Shown here: one piece after another, positions 17,385 to 25,914 of the stretch
Layout of the letters: every line of letters starts with the position of its first letter
How positions within the stretch are numbered: position 1 is the stretch's first letter
From: Chitinophaga sp. SYP-B3965
Lineage (GTDB): Bacteria; Bacteroidota; Bacteroidia; Chitinophagales; Chitinophagaceae
Reading direction: 5' to 3'
DNA length: 64,000 nt
NCBI RefSeq assembly: GCF_009647655.1
Contig: NZ_WJFD01000001.1
Span: forward strand, 2,108,001-2,172,000
Position numbers and translations under genes: made by a program
Notes under the pieces: model-generated
What the model was told of the DNA's origin: nothing
Databases searched by the model: none
The model's input: the letters and a program-made list of their open reading frames with translations, nothing else

Positions 17385-18704
17385 ATGACGACCATCGCAT
17401 CTAACATATCATTAATTGACCAGCTGCCGGAACAGTTCTCTGAACTGAGCAGCAACGCACAATGGCTGGATGCCAGGAAGACTGCTTTCGCACGTTTCCA
17501 GGCCCTGGGCGGATTCCCTACAGTGAAAACGGAGGATTGGAAGTACACCAATGTAACGCCTTATCTGAAAAACGGCATCAGCCTTCAGTTACCGGTTGCT
17601 CCTGCCCTTTCCGCAGAACAACTGGAAGCCACCGGCCTCCTGTTACCGGATACTTACCGCGTTGTACTCCTGAATGGCGTATTGCAACCGCAATTCTCAG
17701 AACTGCCATCTGCCACGCAAGTGACCGTTTGCAAAATGAGCGAAGCGGCCAATGAACCTGCCTTCATCCAATACTTCAATAAAAGCCAGAAACTGGAAGA
17801 ACATCACTTTGCACAACTCAACACCGCGTTGTTCAATGATGGTCTTTTTATTGAAGCAAAAGCCAAAGCGCTGGTTGAACAACCTATTCATGTTATCCAT
17901 CTCTATCACAATACAGGCAACCTGTTCGTACAACCCCGTCATCTGTGGGTAGTACAGCCAGGTGCTCAGTTGAAGATCATAGAATCCGCAGCAGGTTTAA
18001 ACCTGGCGGGTACCGTGTTTGTAAACAGTGTGATAGAAGCCGTAACATCTGAACGCGCACAACTGGATCACTACCAGTTGCAAACAGGCTGCCAGCAAAC
18101 CCGCGCCATTAATCAAACACTGGTGCAGCAACATGGCAAAAGCCTCTACAACAATTATACTTTCACTTTGTGTGAAGCGGACCTTATCCGTAATAACCTG
18201 AACATTTCCCTGGATGCAGAGCGTACGGAAACGCACCTCTACGGATTCTACATCGCCACCGGCAATCAACTGGTAGATAATCATACCTCTGTTGATCACC
18301 GCATGCCACATTGCGAAAGCAATGAGCTGTACCGCGGCGTGATGATGGATAAAGCCACCGGCGTGTTCAATGGTAAGATCTATGTACACGAAGACGCACA
18401 GAAAACAAACGCTTTTCAGCAGAACAATAACCTGGTGATCAGTCCTGATGCTAACATTTACACCAAACCGCAACTGGAAATATTTGCGGACGACGTGAAA
18501 TGCAGCCACGGTACTACCATCGGGCAGGTGAGCGAAGAAGCGCTTTTCTACCTGAAGGCACGCGGTATTGGCGACGAAACTGCCCGCATTATGCTGGTAA
18601 AAGCCTTCGCCTTTGATATCACGGCCCAGGTTAAAATTCCTGCCGTACGCAAACAGGTGGAGCTTTTAGCTTCCCGTTACCTGGCTGCTGCGGTGAACAA
18701 CTAA
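17385..18704 (+). CDS. sufD: Fe-S cluster assembly protein SufD
   Basis: 439 residues. The N-terminal helical part (WLDARKTAFARFQALGGFPT, then TEDWKYTNVTPYL) and the C-terminal beta-helix core (DNHTSVDHRMPHCESNELYR, GVFNGKIYVHEDAQKTNAFQ, EIFADDVKCSHGTTIGQVSE) are typical SufD. It is a SufB paralogue that completes the scaffold and is implicated in iron entry. It starts 11 bases after sufC. Confidence 0.97.
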   Translation: MTTIASNISLIDQLPEQFSELSSNAQWLDARKTAFARFQALGGFPTVKTEDWKYTNVTPYLKNGISLQLPVAPALSAEQLEATGLLLPDTYRVVLLNGVLQPQFSELPSATQVTVCKMSEAANEPAFIQYFNKSQKLEEHHFAQLNTALFNDGLFIEAKAKALVEQPIHVIHLYHNTGNLFVQPRHLWVVQPGAQLKIIESAAGLNLAGTVFVNSVIEAVTSERAQLDHYQLQTGCQQTRAINQTLVQQHGKSLYNNYTFTLCEADLIRNNLNISLDAERTETHLYGFYIATGNQLVDNHTSVDHRMPHCESNELYRGVMMDKATGVFNGKIYVHEDAQKTNAFQQNNNLVISPDANIYTKPQLEIFADDVKCSHGTTIGQVSEEALFYLKARGIGDETARIMLVKAFAFDITAQVKIPAVRKQVELLASRYLAAAVNN

Positions 18705-18715
18705 ACCGCCATCAA

Positions 18716-19960
18716 ATGGAAACCACCGCAACGCAAAATATTATCTGGCCGGATGTGGAGTTGATCAGGAATGAATTCCCGATCCTTCAGCAAACCGTGA
18801 ATGGCAACCCGCTTGTATATCTGGATAATGGAGCTACTACCCAGAAACCCGTGCAGGTGATCCGTTCCATGCAGGAATATTATACCGGCTACAATAGTAA
18901 CGTACACCGCGGTGTACATACCCTCAGCCAGAAAGCTACTTCCGCTTATGAAGCTGCCCGCCATCAGGTGGCCAGCTTCATCGGCGCAAATCATACAGAA
19001 GTTATCTTCACCAAAGGAACCACAGATGCCATCAACCTGGTAGCATCCGGTTTCCGCAAAGAGTTCCTGAACGAAGGGGATGAAGTGATCATCTCCACCA
19101 TGGAACATCACTCCAATATCGTTCCCTGGCAGCTGGCCTGCGAAGAGAAAAAAGCACACCTCAAAGTGATCCCGATCACAGATAAAGGTGAGCTGGAAAT
19201 GGATGTGTTTGAGTCAATGCTCAATCCCCGTGTGAAGATCGTAGCCGTTACCTGGATCTCCAACTCCCTTGGTACCATCAACCCGGTAAAAGATATCATC
19301 CGTCTTGCACATGCACAGGGTATCCCTGTATTATTGGATGCCGCGCAGGCTGCACCGCATATACAGATCAGGGTGCGCGATCTGGATGTGGATTTCCTCG
19401 CTTTATCCGGCCATAAAGTATACGGCCCTACCGGCATCGGTATCCTTTACGGAAAAGAAAGCTGGCTGGAAAAACTGCCTCCTTACCAGGGTGGCGGAGA
19501 CATGATCAAACATGTCACATTCGCCAAAACCACTTATAACGAGGCCCCGCTGAAGTTTGAAGCCGGCACACCTGCTATTTGCGAAGCAATTGGATTAGGC
19601 GCTGCCATGGCATACGTAACCCAGCTGGGTATTCATAAGATACAGGCATATGAGCACCAGCTCACCAAATATGCCATTGCACAACTCAGTACCATACCGC
19701 AACTGCGTTTCATTGGAGAAGCCAAAAATCGCGCAGCCGCTATTTCCTTCCTGATCGGCGACCATCATCCTTCTGATGTAGGTGTATTGCTGGATCAGCA
19801 GGGAATTGCCGTACGCACAGGCCACCACTGCACACAGCCGTTAATGGAAAGATTTAATATTCCCGGCACCGTTAGAGCCTCTCTCGCCGTGTACAATACA
19901 ACGGAAGAAATAGACCGCCTCGTGGATGGTGTACGTAAAGCCGTAACTTTGCTGGGATAA
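18716..19960 (+). CDS. sufS: Cysteine desulfurase SufS
   Basis: 414 residues, class II (group II) cysteine desulfurase. PLP-binding Lys is K234 in LSGHKVYGPTGIGILYG; the catalytic Cys is C372 in VRTGHHCTQPL, the short-loop form that needs SufE as sulfur acceptor. Other marks: YLDNGATTQKP, STMEHHSNIVPWQ and the PLP-binding LLDAAQAAPH. It removes sulfur from L-cysteine, giving alanine and an enzyme persulfide. Confidence 0.98.
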   Translation: METTATQNIIWPDVELIRNEFPILQQTVNGNPLVYLDNGATTQKPVQVIRSMQEYYTGYNSNVHRGVHTLSQKATSAYEAARHQVASFIGANHTEVIFTKGTTDAINLVASGFRKEFLNEGDEVIISTMEHHSNIVPWQLACEEKKAHLKVIPITDKGELEMDVFESMLNPRVKIVAVTWISNSLGTINPVKDIIRLAHAQGIPVLLDAAQAAPHIQIRVRDLDVDFLALSGHKVYGPTGIGILYGKESWLEKLPPYQGGGDMIKHVTFAKTTYNEAPLKFEAGTPAICEAIGLGAAMAYVTQLGIHKIQAYEHQLTKYAIAQLSTIPQLRFIGEAKNRAAAISFLIGDHHPSDVGVLLDQQGIAVRTGHHCTQPLMERFNIPGTVRASLAVYNTTEEIDRLVDGVRKAVTLLG

Positions 19961-19975
19961 TTTAAAACCCGGAAT

Positions 19976-20404
19976 ATGACTATCAAAGAGCAACAGGACA
20001 GGATCATAGAAGACTTCGAAGTGTTTGGAGACTGGATGGAGAAATACGAATACATCATCCAGCTGGGAAAAGACCTGCCGCTCATTGACCCGAAGTATAA
20101 AACTGACGATAACCTGATCCGTGGCTGCCAGAGTAAAGTATGGCTGCACGCGGAATTACAGGAAGGCAAACTGGTGTTCTCCGCAGATAGTGATGCCGTG
20201 ATCACCAAAGGCCTTGTAGGACTGGTGATACAGGTGCTCAGTCATCAAACGCCGAAAGATATAGCTGAAGCCGAGATCTATTTTATAGAAGCCATCGGCC
20301 TCAACAGCCATCTCTCCCCTACCCGTTCCAATGGTTTGTTATCCATGCTGAAACAGATCAAACTGTATGCAATAGGATACCAGGCTAAATCAATGCAAAA
20401 CTGA
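19976..20404 (+). CDS. sufE: Sulfur acceptor SufE
   Basis: 142 residues. Persulfide-carrying Cys is C51 in LIRGCQSKVWL, the same position as in E. coli SufE. Other family marks are MEKYEYIIQLGKDLPL and GLVGLVIQVLS. It takes sulfur from SufS C372 and passes it to SufB. Placement directly after sufS (15-base gap) matches the usual partnership. Confidence 0.97.
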   Translation: MTIKEQQDRIIEDFEVFGDWMEKYEYIIQLGKDLPLIDPKYKTDDNLIRGCQSKVWLHAELQEGKLVFSADSDAVITKGLVGLVIQVLSHQTPKDIAEAEIYFIEAIGLNSHLSPTRSNGLLSMLKQIKLYAIGYQAKSMQN

Positions 20405-20411
20405 TCATATC

Positions 20412-20720
20412 ATGGAAGTAACACTCAGAGACCAGGTGGAAGAAGCACTGCACACTGTGCATGATCCGGAAATTCCAGTGAATATCTACGACCTGGGACT
20501 CGTATATAAAGTTGATGTATCAGGCGAAGGAAATGTAGTTGTGATCATGACCCTTACTGCCCCTGGATGTCCTGTAGCAGGGAGTATCATCCAGGAAGTG
20601 AATGATAAGATCCTCGCTATTCCCGGTGTAACCGGAGCAGATGTACGCCTCACTTTTGATCCGCCATGGACAAAGGATATGATGAGCGAAGAAGCGAAAC
20701 TTGAATTAGGATTCCTCTAA
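20412..20720 (+). CDS. DUF59/MIP18 Fe-S maturation protein (SufT/PaaD-like)
   Basis: 102 residues forming a single DUF59 domain. DPEIPVNIYDLGLVYKV carries the conserved DPE and DLGL pieces, and LTAPGCPVAGSII carries the conserved Cys53. Homologues act as auxiliary Fe-S carriers or maturation factors. In Bacteroidota a short DUF59 protein is regularly the last suf gene, as here. It starts 7 bases after sufE. Confidence 0.9.
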   Translation: MEVTLRDQVEEALHTVHDPEIPVNIYDLGLVYKVDVSGEGNVVVIMTLTAPGCPVAGSIIQEVNDKILAIPGVTGADVRLTFDPPWTKDMMSEEAKLELGFL

Positions 20721-20728
20721 TCCCTTTT

Positions 20729-21196
20729 ATGGCAGAAGATCTCAGCATTATTAAAGGCACAAAGGAAAGTCAATACGAATCCCTTCTCCCACAGATCAAA
20801 GCGCTGATCACCGGTGAACCGGACCTCATTGCCAACCTTGCTAACATAGCTGGTGCACTGAAAGAACAATTCGGCTGGTTATGGGTAGGGTTTTATCTTG
20901 TAAAACAGGATGAACTCGTATTAGGGCCATTCCAGGGTCCGGTAGCGTGTACGCGTATCCGTAAAGGAAGAGGTGTTTGTGGTGCCAGTTGGGCAGAGGC
21001 GCAAACATTGATTGTACCAGACGTAGAAGCCTTTCCGGGACATATTGCATGCAGCAGTTTATCCCGTTCTGAAATAGTGATCCCCTTGCTCCAAAATGGC
21101 GTAGTAACGGGTGTGCTGGATGTAGATAGTGTTGCGCTGAATGAGTTTGATGAAACGGATAAAAGGTACCTGGAAGAGATTGTTTCCTGGATATAA
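20729..21196 (+). CDS. msrC: Free methionine (R)-sulfoxide reductase (GAF-type fRMsr)
   Basis: 155 residues, one GAF domain. Cys at 74, 84 and 108 (PVACTRIRKGRGVCGASW, then GHIACSSLSRSEIVIPL) keep exactly the spacing of the E. coli enzyme, where Cys84, 94 and 118 are used, C118 being catalytic. It reduces free Met-(R)-sulfoxide with electrons from thioredoxin. It is 8 bases after the DUF59 gene and before the operon terminator, so oxidative-damage repair seems co-expressed with Fe-S assembly. Confidence 0.92.
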   Translation: MAEDLSIIKGTKESQYESLLPQIKALITGEPDLIANLANIAGALKEQFGWLWVGFYLVKQDELVLGPFQGPVACTRIRKGRGVCGASWAEAQTLIVPDVEAFPGHIACSSLSRSEIVIPLLQNGVVTGVLDVDSVALNEFDETDKRYLEEIVSWI

Positions 21197-21199
21197 TTG

Positions 21200-21230
21200 A
21201 AAGCCCCCATTGCAAAAAGGGGGCTTTTTT
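21200..21230 (+). terminator. Terminator of the suf operon
   Basis: 9-bp stem AAAGCCCCC (21200-21208) with GGGGGCTTT (21219-21227), followed by TTTTTTATTTTT. It starts just after the fRMsr stop. Confidence 0.88.
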
Positions 21231-21243
21231 ATTTTTGCTATAG

Positions 21244-21595
21244 AAAGGAGTTTTTGAGGAGTTTGCCGCGCAGCAAAGGGCGGAGTTTTTCTTTCTTTTT
21301 GTGGTGGAGTTTTTTTTTTACTGGAATACCCAAAAGGAGTTTTTGGGGAGTTTGCCGCGCAGCAAAGGGCGGAGTTTTTCTTTCTTTTTGTGGTGGAGTT
21401 TTTTTTTTACTGGAATACCCAAAAGGAGTTTTTGGGGAGTTTGCCGCGCAGCAAAGGGCGGAGTTTTTCTTCTTTTTGTGGTAGAGTTTTTTTTACTGGA
21501 ATACCCAAAAGGAGTTTTTGAGGAGTTTGCCGCGCAGCAAAGGGCGGAGTTTTTCTTTCTTTTTGTGGTGGAGTTTTTTTTTACTGGAATACCCA
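21244..21595 (+). repeat. Tandem repeat, four copies of an 86-89 bp unit
   Basis: Units begin AAAGGAGTTTTTG at 21244, 21333, 21422 and 21508 (periods 89, 89, 86). Each contains the core TTGCCGCGCAGCAAAGGGCG, T-rich tracts, GGTGGAG and ACTGGAATACCCA. Copies differ only by short indels in T runs and a few substitutions, so expansion is recent. Open frames across it encode only the repeat and are not genes. It fills most of the 534-base gap between the suf operon and the TlpA-like gene. Confidence 0.9.
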
Positions 21596-21640
21596 GTGCA
21601 TAAAAAGGTGAGTTTTTGTTTTACGTAAAATAAAAAAACA

Positions 21641-21661
21641 CCGCCCTTTGCTGCGCGGCAA
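21641..21661 (-). repeat. Inverted copy of the tandem-repeat core
   Basis: CCGCCCTTTGCTGCGCGGCA plus one base is the exact reverse complement of the core in each tandem unit. It lies 46 bases after the last unit, so transcripts across the array could pair this copy with any of the four cores. Confidence 0.85.
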
Positions 21662-21730
21662 GGTCCCGGCAATAAAAAGAAAAAGGGCCATTCCAATTTC
21701 TTGAAACAGCCCCTTCACAAATCAAATCTC

Positions 21731-22975
21731 TTAGAACGAAGTCATAGGAATCGACTTCCTCTCCCCTGCAGGTTTTGCTACCGTACCCTTCGCCAAAATA
21801 GCCTCAGCCTCCTTTTGCGCCTCAGGACTATAGCCAGTGAACCTGGTAATGATCTTACCCTGCGGATCGATCATATACATCGTAGGAATACCGGAAAACT
21901 GGAACTCTGCCATCGTCTTCTCTTTGTCATCACTTAATAACTGCATCCAGGACATCTTTTCGTCTGCCATCGCTTTCCTCCATGCACCTTTATCTGTATC
22001 GATAGAGATACTCACTACTTCCAATCCTTTATCCTTGTACTGCGCATACAACTCCTTCACTTTTGGAATAGCCTGACGGCAAGGCCCACACCAGCTTGCC
22101 CAGAAATCGATCAATACATATTTGCCTTTGTATTGTTCCAGGCCTTGCAATTTACCCAGGTCATCAGGATAAGAGATCGTAGGAACAGGCTGGCCAGCTT
22201 TGAGTTTCTGTGCTTGTGCTTTGTTCTTCAGGATGGTGCTCTTCATTTCCTTTGCTTCCGTTAACCAGGGGTATTTTGCAATGAGGTTATCCAGTTTAGC
22301 TAATGCAGCTGCATATTTTTCTCCATCTTCCGTACCAGCCATATTACGCAATGCATAGATCAATACCGGACGATCTTTGTAGATCTCCATCAGTATCTCC
22401 TCGCGCGCCTTGTTATCATCCCGCATAGGATTATAACGCTTGCGGGTTTTCAGATAACTGATCCAGCCGGAATCACCTTTTTCTTCCTGGTATTTCTTTG
22501 CAAAATATTCTTCATTGATTTCATCCACCATGCGGAGATAACCATTGGTATTGTTCAATTCCATCTGGTTGATGAAATTATTATCGGAAGAACCTTTTAC
22601 ATGATAGAAATGCGGGATCTTCATTTTCATCTTTGCCGTATCATATCCACGGGAAGCAACGGTAACATCCGCATCGCTCCAGAAGCTGATATGATCCCAT
22701 TGCATGATGTTCAGTTTATAGATACCTGGATGGTCTTGTTTGATCTTAAAAGAGTAAGTAAGATCAGCCCCAAGAACGACGGAATCAACCACTTCTGGTT
22801 TTCCGCCACCATTATCGCGGGACAGCCAGACCTTTCTGTACTGGTCTTGTGGTGTAGCAAACTTCACACTACCCTTTACCGTGATCTGCTTTGGGAGTGC
22901 TGCTTTCTGAGCCATCAGGGTCATAGGGCTCATCAGAGCTGCTACAACTACTAATTTGATCGCTGATTTTTTCAT
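21731..22975 (-). CDS. Secreted TlpA-like thioredoxin-domain protein (DUF4369-type N-terminus)
   Basis: 414 residues from ATG 22975; upstream in-frame residues have no signal character. Signal peptide MKKSAIKLVVVAALMSPMTLMAQ. The N-terminal ~220 residues resemble the DUF4369 domain found before thioredoxin folds in Bacteroidota. The C-terminal domain is a TlpA/AhpC-like thioredoxin with the redox motif FWASWCGPCRQAIPKVKELY and the cis-Pro segment FSGIPTMYMIDPQGKI. Likely a periplasmic thiol-disulfide reductase. It is divergent from the LytS/LytTR genes across a gap with a two-turn direct repeat. Confidence 0.88.
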   Translation of the reverse strand: MKKSAIKLVVVAALMSPMTLMAQKAALPKQITVKGSVKFATPQDQYRKVWLSRDNGGGKPEVVDSVVLGADLTYSFKIKQDHPGIYKLNIMQWDHISFWSDADVTVASRGYDTAKMKMKIPHFYHVKGSSDNNFINQMELNNTNGYLRMVDEINEEYFAKKYQEEKGDSGWISYLKTRKRYNPMRDDNKAREEILMEIYKDRPVLIYALRNMAGTEDGEKYAAALAKLDNLIAKYPWLTEAKEMKSTILKNKAQAQKLKAGQPVPTISYPDDLGKLQGLEQYKGKYVLIDFWASWCGPCRQAIPKVKELYAQYKDKGLEVVSISIDTDKGAWRKAMADEKMSWMQLLSDDKEKTMAEFQFSGIPTMYMIDPQGKIITRFTGYSPEAQKEAEAILAKGTVAKPAGERKSIPMTSF

Positions 22976-23043
22976 TGTTGGTTTTTGATGATTGAAACGA
23001 ATACCAAAATAAGAAGCGCCTTTATTCCACATCAAAAAATAGG

Positions 23044-23080
23044 ACGTACAGGCATCCTGGATGTACGTTCCGGCATCCCG
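23044..23080. promoter_or_regulatory. 14-bp direct repeat at 21-bp spacing, candidate LytTR binding site
   Basis: ACGTACAGGCATCC (23044-23057) and ACGTTCCGGCATCC (23065-23078) match at 12 of 14 positions and start 21 bp apart, two helical turns. LytTR-domain proteins bind paired direct repeats with about this spacing. The same stretch also holds a 7-bp dyad, ACGTACA...TGTACGT (23044-23068). It lies between the TlpA-like gene and the pseudokinase gene of the LytTR operon. Confidence 0.5.
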
Positions 23081-23147
23081 CAAGTATGAAAAAAAACACC
23101 CCTGGAATCGCCCAAACTCCGCATGGATGCTGTAACTTACGGGGCTA

Positions 23148-24077
23148 ATGCTCAACAGCAAACCATACCGTTATCTTGTACACCTGGCCATCTGGATGGC
23201 ACTGGTAACACTCTATATTTTCCCTCAGCTCAGGGTCAATTTAAGTTCTCCCATTGCTATAAAATGGATCCTGGTAAGATACATCGGTTATGGTTTAATC
23301 AATTTCCAATTGTTCTATCTGCTGGCATTTGTGGTCCTGCCTTTACACGGTAAAAAGAAAGTCATCACTACCGTTATAGGAACGATCCTCGTTTTCTGCC
23401 TGATCAAATATGCTATAGGACTGATCTTCCCGGACCAGGTATTGCAAAGAGGTATTGCACTGATAGGGTTTAAGAAAACCTACTTCTCTTTCTTCGCTTA
23501 CGAACGCATGGCCCTGCAAACCAGCCTGCTGGTTGCCTTTGCAGCATACGCCTATTATGTTTTCATCAACTGGCGCACGAGTGATAAGGACAGCCGCTTG
23601 TTAGAAAAGGAAGTTGCAGATGTATCCCGCCAGTATGAGCGGATGCATTTATCCTCTCAGCTATTGTTGCGTAAATTAAAAGCACTGGAAGATGTACTGA
23701 AAGTGGAAGAGAAAAGAGATAAAGAAGGCGTTGAATGCATCCTGCAATTATCAGAACTGCTGCGATATATGCTGTATGATAAATCCGTGCAACGGGAGAA
23801 GGCCAGTCTGCAAAAGGAACTGCATTTTTATGATGTGTACCTGCAACTGCACAACCGCCTCTTTCCGCAACAAATGATCACGCTGCAGATCAACGGGGCC
23901 ACAGCAGGTTTCAGCATAGAACCTTTGTTATTACAATCAGCCACAGAACAGTTATTACAACAACAATCAGCTCCTGCTCCTATCACTGTAGTTTTAAACA
24001 TTCAGCGGGATGAGCTTTCCTTATCACTAAAAAAACACAAGGGCTTTAAAACACCACTGTATCCCGAAATAGCCTGA
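23148..24077 (+). CDS. LytS-type histidine pseudokinase (catalytic motifs lost)
   Basis: 309 residues. Four membrane helices (about 10-28, 43-65, 73-95, 121-142) and a cytoplasmic part that aligns with LytS/YehU kinases, including LSELLRYMLYDKSVQREKAS (201-220) and ELHFYDVYLQLHNRLFP. Where the next gene has the phospho-acceptor box NTHFLMNSL, this one reads SSQLLLRKL, with His replaced by Gln. Where the next has the ATP-binding N box VENAFKHG, this one reads TEQLLQQQ, and the glycine box is missing. It should be unable to bind ATP or be phosphorylated. It is intact, without stops, and overlaps the kinase gene by TGATG, so it is probably a kept regulatory partner rather than a dead gene. Confidence 0.75.
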   Translation: MLNSKPYRYLVHLAIWMALVTLYIFPQLRVNLSSPIAIKWILVRYIGYGLINFQLFYLLAFVVLPLHGKKKVITTVIGTILVFCLIKYAIGLIFPDQVLQRGIALIGFKKTYFSFFAYERMALQTSLLVAFAAYAYYVFINWRTSDKDSRLLEKEVADVSRQYERMHLSSQLLLRKLKALEDVLKVEEKRDKEGVECILQLSELLRYMLYDKSVQREKASLQKELHFYDVYLQLHNRLFPQQMITLQINGATAGFSIEPLLLQSATEQLLQQQSAPAPITVVLNIQRDELSLSLKKHKGFKTPLYPEIA

Positions 24078-25123
24078 TGCCCATACGCCTCACATATCGT
24101 CCCTTTGTGCTTTTCCTGGTCTGGATGACACTCATGTATGGCATGCCACTATTAGGCAATCCCGGCCCTCTTACGCTTAAAACACTGCAATACATCCATA
24201 TCAATAATGGCGTGTTCGGCTTCATTAGTTTTTTCTTATTCTACGCCACCATTACCTGGCCTATACCACAATTCCTCCGCAACAGGAACTGGTGGTTATT
24301 ACTGGCTAAGCTGATCCCGCTGATCATCATCACCATTCTTTTCAAATACTTCATCGCATATACTTTCTTTCCGGATGAGGTGTTACTGATGGGTAAAAGG
24401 TATAATGTCGATGTATACAGATCTTTTGAGCAATACTTCATCGGCGGCCTCTGGAGCAATACCCTGGTAGTACTGGCAGCTATTGCCTATGTACTCTTCT
24501 TCTCCTGGCTGGAAGAAGATAAACGCCGGAAGAACCTGGACCAGCAAAAGCAGCAGGCAGAATTTGCCTTCCTGAAAATGCAGCTCAATACCCACTTCCT
24601 GATGAACAGCCTGAACAGTATCTATTCGCTGGCACTGGTGCGTTCCCCACAGGTAGTGAATGCCACCCATACCCTCTCGGATATACTGGAATACATGGTA
24701 GCGCAACCACCCGTTACCAGCTATCGCAGCAAACTGGTGGATGAGATCCGTTACCTGGAAGATTATATTGCCCTGCAACGCTTACGTACCGGTTGTGATG
24801 AATGTATCCGTATCACAGTAACCGGAGACCCGCATGCGCATGAGATAGCTCCGCTGTTATTGGTGCCATTTGTAGAGAATGCTTTTAAACATGGCATTGC
24901 CAATCAGCCCGCAAAGCCAGTTACGATCAACATCACCTGCGAAGAGCAGGAATTGCTGTTCTCGGTTTTCAATTTCAAATCAGGTGCAAGGAAAGATAAA
25001 ACAGGTGGCATAGGTCTCCACAACGTACGCAAACGCCTGAACCTTGTATATCCCGGTCAATACCAGCTGGATGTACGGGATAACGATGTGGATTATTATT
25101 GTAAATTGAGTATTCGCTGGTAA
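24077..25123 (+). CDS. LytS-family sensor histidine kinase
   Basis: 348 residues. Four N-terminal membrane helices, a short coiled coil (EEDKRRKNLDQQKQQAEFAF), then the His_kinase domain with phospho-acceptor H173 in KMQLNTHFLMNSLNSIYSL. The ATPase part has PLLLVPFVENAFKHG (N268) and TGGIGLHNVRKRLNLVYPG. This is the 5-6-membrane or LytS/YehU kinase class that pairs with LytTR regulators. Its ATG overlaps the TGA of the pseudokinase. A 10-base gap separates it from the LytTR regulator. The signal is unknown. Confidence 0.93.
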   Translation: MPIRLTYRPFVLFLVWMTLMYGMPLLGNPGPLTLKTLQYIHINNGVFGFISFFLFYATITWPIPQFLRNRNWWLLLAKLIPLIIITILFKYFIAYTFFPDEVLLMGKRYNVDVYRSFEQYFIGGLWSNTLVVLAAIAYVLFFSWLEEDKRRKNLDQQKQQAEFAFLKMQLNTHFLMNSLNSIYSLALVRSPQVVNATHTLSDILEYMVAQPPVTSYRSKLVDEIRYLEDYIALQRLRTGCDECIRITVTGDPHAHEIAPLLLVPFVENAFKHGIANQPAKPVTINITCEEQELLFSVFNFKSGARKDKTGGIGLHNVRKRLNLVYPGQYQLDVRDNDVDYYCKLSIRW

Positions 25124-25133
25124 ATCATTGCAT

Positions 25134-25838
25134 ATGGCTATACAATGTATTGTGGTAGATGATGAGCCCCTCGCCGTACAGGTGATCTCCGGGTTTATCC
25201 AAAAGATGCCGGAACTGGAACTGAAAAGCAGCTTCTCCAATCCGCTGGAAGCATTGGCATATCTGAAACAGGAACCATCCATAAGCCTTGTGTTCCTGGA
25301 CATCCAGATGCCGGAACTTACCGGCATAGAGTTCATGCAGTTATTACAGAACCAGGCAGATGTGGTGATCATTTCTGCCTATGATGAATATGCGCTGGAT
25401 GGTTTTCAATATGAAGCTACGGACTATCTCCTGAAACCCGTATCCTTTGAGCGTTTCGTGAAGGCGGTACAAAAAGTGGTCAATAAACAGAAGGATCCGG
25501 CTGTAAAAGAGATCTCCCTCGTGCAAAATGAATTCATCTTCATCCGTACAGATAAACGCATTGTGCGGGTGAACCTCAGCGAGATATTGTTCATCGAAGC
25601 ATTACGCAATTACGTGGCCATACAGACCACCACGCAAAAGATCCTTACCCTGCAGAACCTGCGGGGGATTGAGGAGATCCTGCCGCCGCAAAAGTTCATC
25701 CGCGTGCATAAATCATTTATTACCGCTATTGATAAAATAGATAGTGTGGAAAGGCAGCGCATCTTTATCGGAGCGCATACTATCCCTATCGGGGATACTT
25801 ATGTGAAGCAATTCTTTGAGGCGATTAAGCTGGGATAA
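25134..25838 (+). CDS. LytTR-family response regulator
   Basis: 234 residues from ATG 25134 (a TTG two codons earlier is less likely). Receiver domain: acidic pair VVDDEP (D9, D10), phospho-acceptor D56 in LVFLDIQMP, and LLKPVSFERF with the conserved Lys. The C-terminal LytTR DNA-binding domain contains FIRTDKRIVRVNLSEILFIE, NYVAIQTTTQKILTLQNLRG and FIRVHKSFITAIDKID. It is the output of the upstream kinase pair. The two-turn direct repeat at 23044-23080 is a plausible target, giving autoregulation and control of the TlpA-like gene. Confidence 0.95.
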   Translation: MAIQCIVVDDEPLAVQVISGFIQKMPELELKSSFSNPLEALAYLKQEPSISLVFLDIQMPELTGIEFMQLLQNQADVVIISAYDEYALDGFQYEATDYLLKPVSFERFVKAVQKVVNKQKDPAVKEISLVQNEFIFIRTDKRIVRVNLSEILFIEALRNYVAIQTTTQKILTLQNLRGIEEILPPQKFIRVHKSFITAIDKIDSVERQRIFIGAHTIPIGDTYVKQFFEAIKLG

Positions 25839-25865
25839 TGATTATCCTGATTAATAAAAAAGTAA

Positions 25866-25897
25866 AAGGCTGCCTCATACGGATATGAGGCAGCCTT
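25866..25897. terminator. Bidirectional terminator, LytTR regulator / M1 peptidase
   Basis: 14-bp perfect stem AAGGCTGCCTCATA (25866-25879), loop CGGA, and complement 25884-25897, followed by CTTTTT and preceded by AAAAAAGTAA. It serves both convergent genes. Confidence 0.9.
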
Positions 25898-25914
25898 CTT
25901 TTTATGCAGAAGCA

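Noticed and set aside
21244..21595. CRISPR array
   Set aside because: The units are contiguous 86-89 bp copies with no unique spacers and no cas genes nearby.
21197..21696. Open frames of 67-100 codons crossing the tandem repeat
   Set aside because: They translate only the repeat unit (RSFWGVCRAAKGG...), appear in several frames and both strands, and lack start signals.
23148..24077. Pseudogene call for the kinase-like gene
   Set aside because: No frameshift or stop and tight overlap with the next gene; a maintained pseudokinase fits better.
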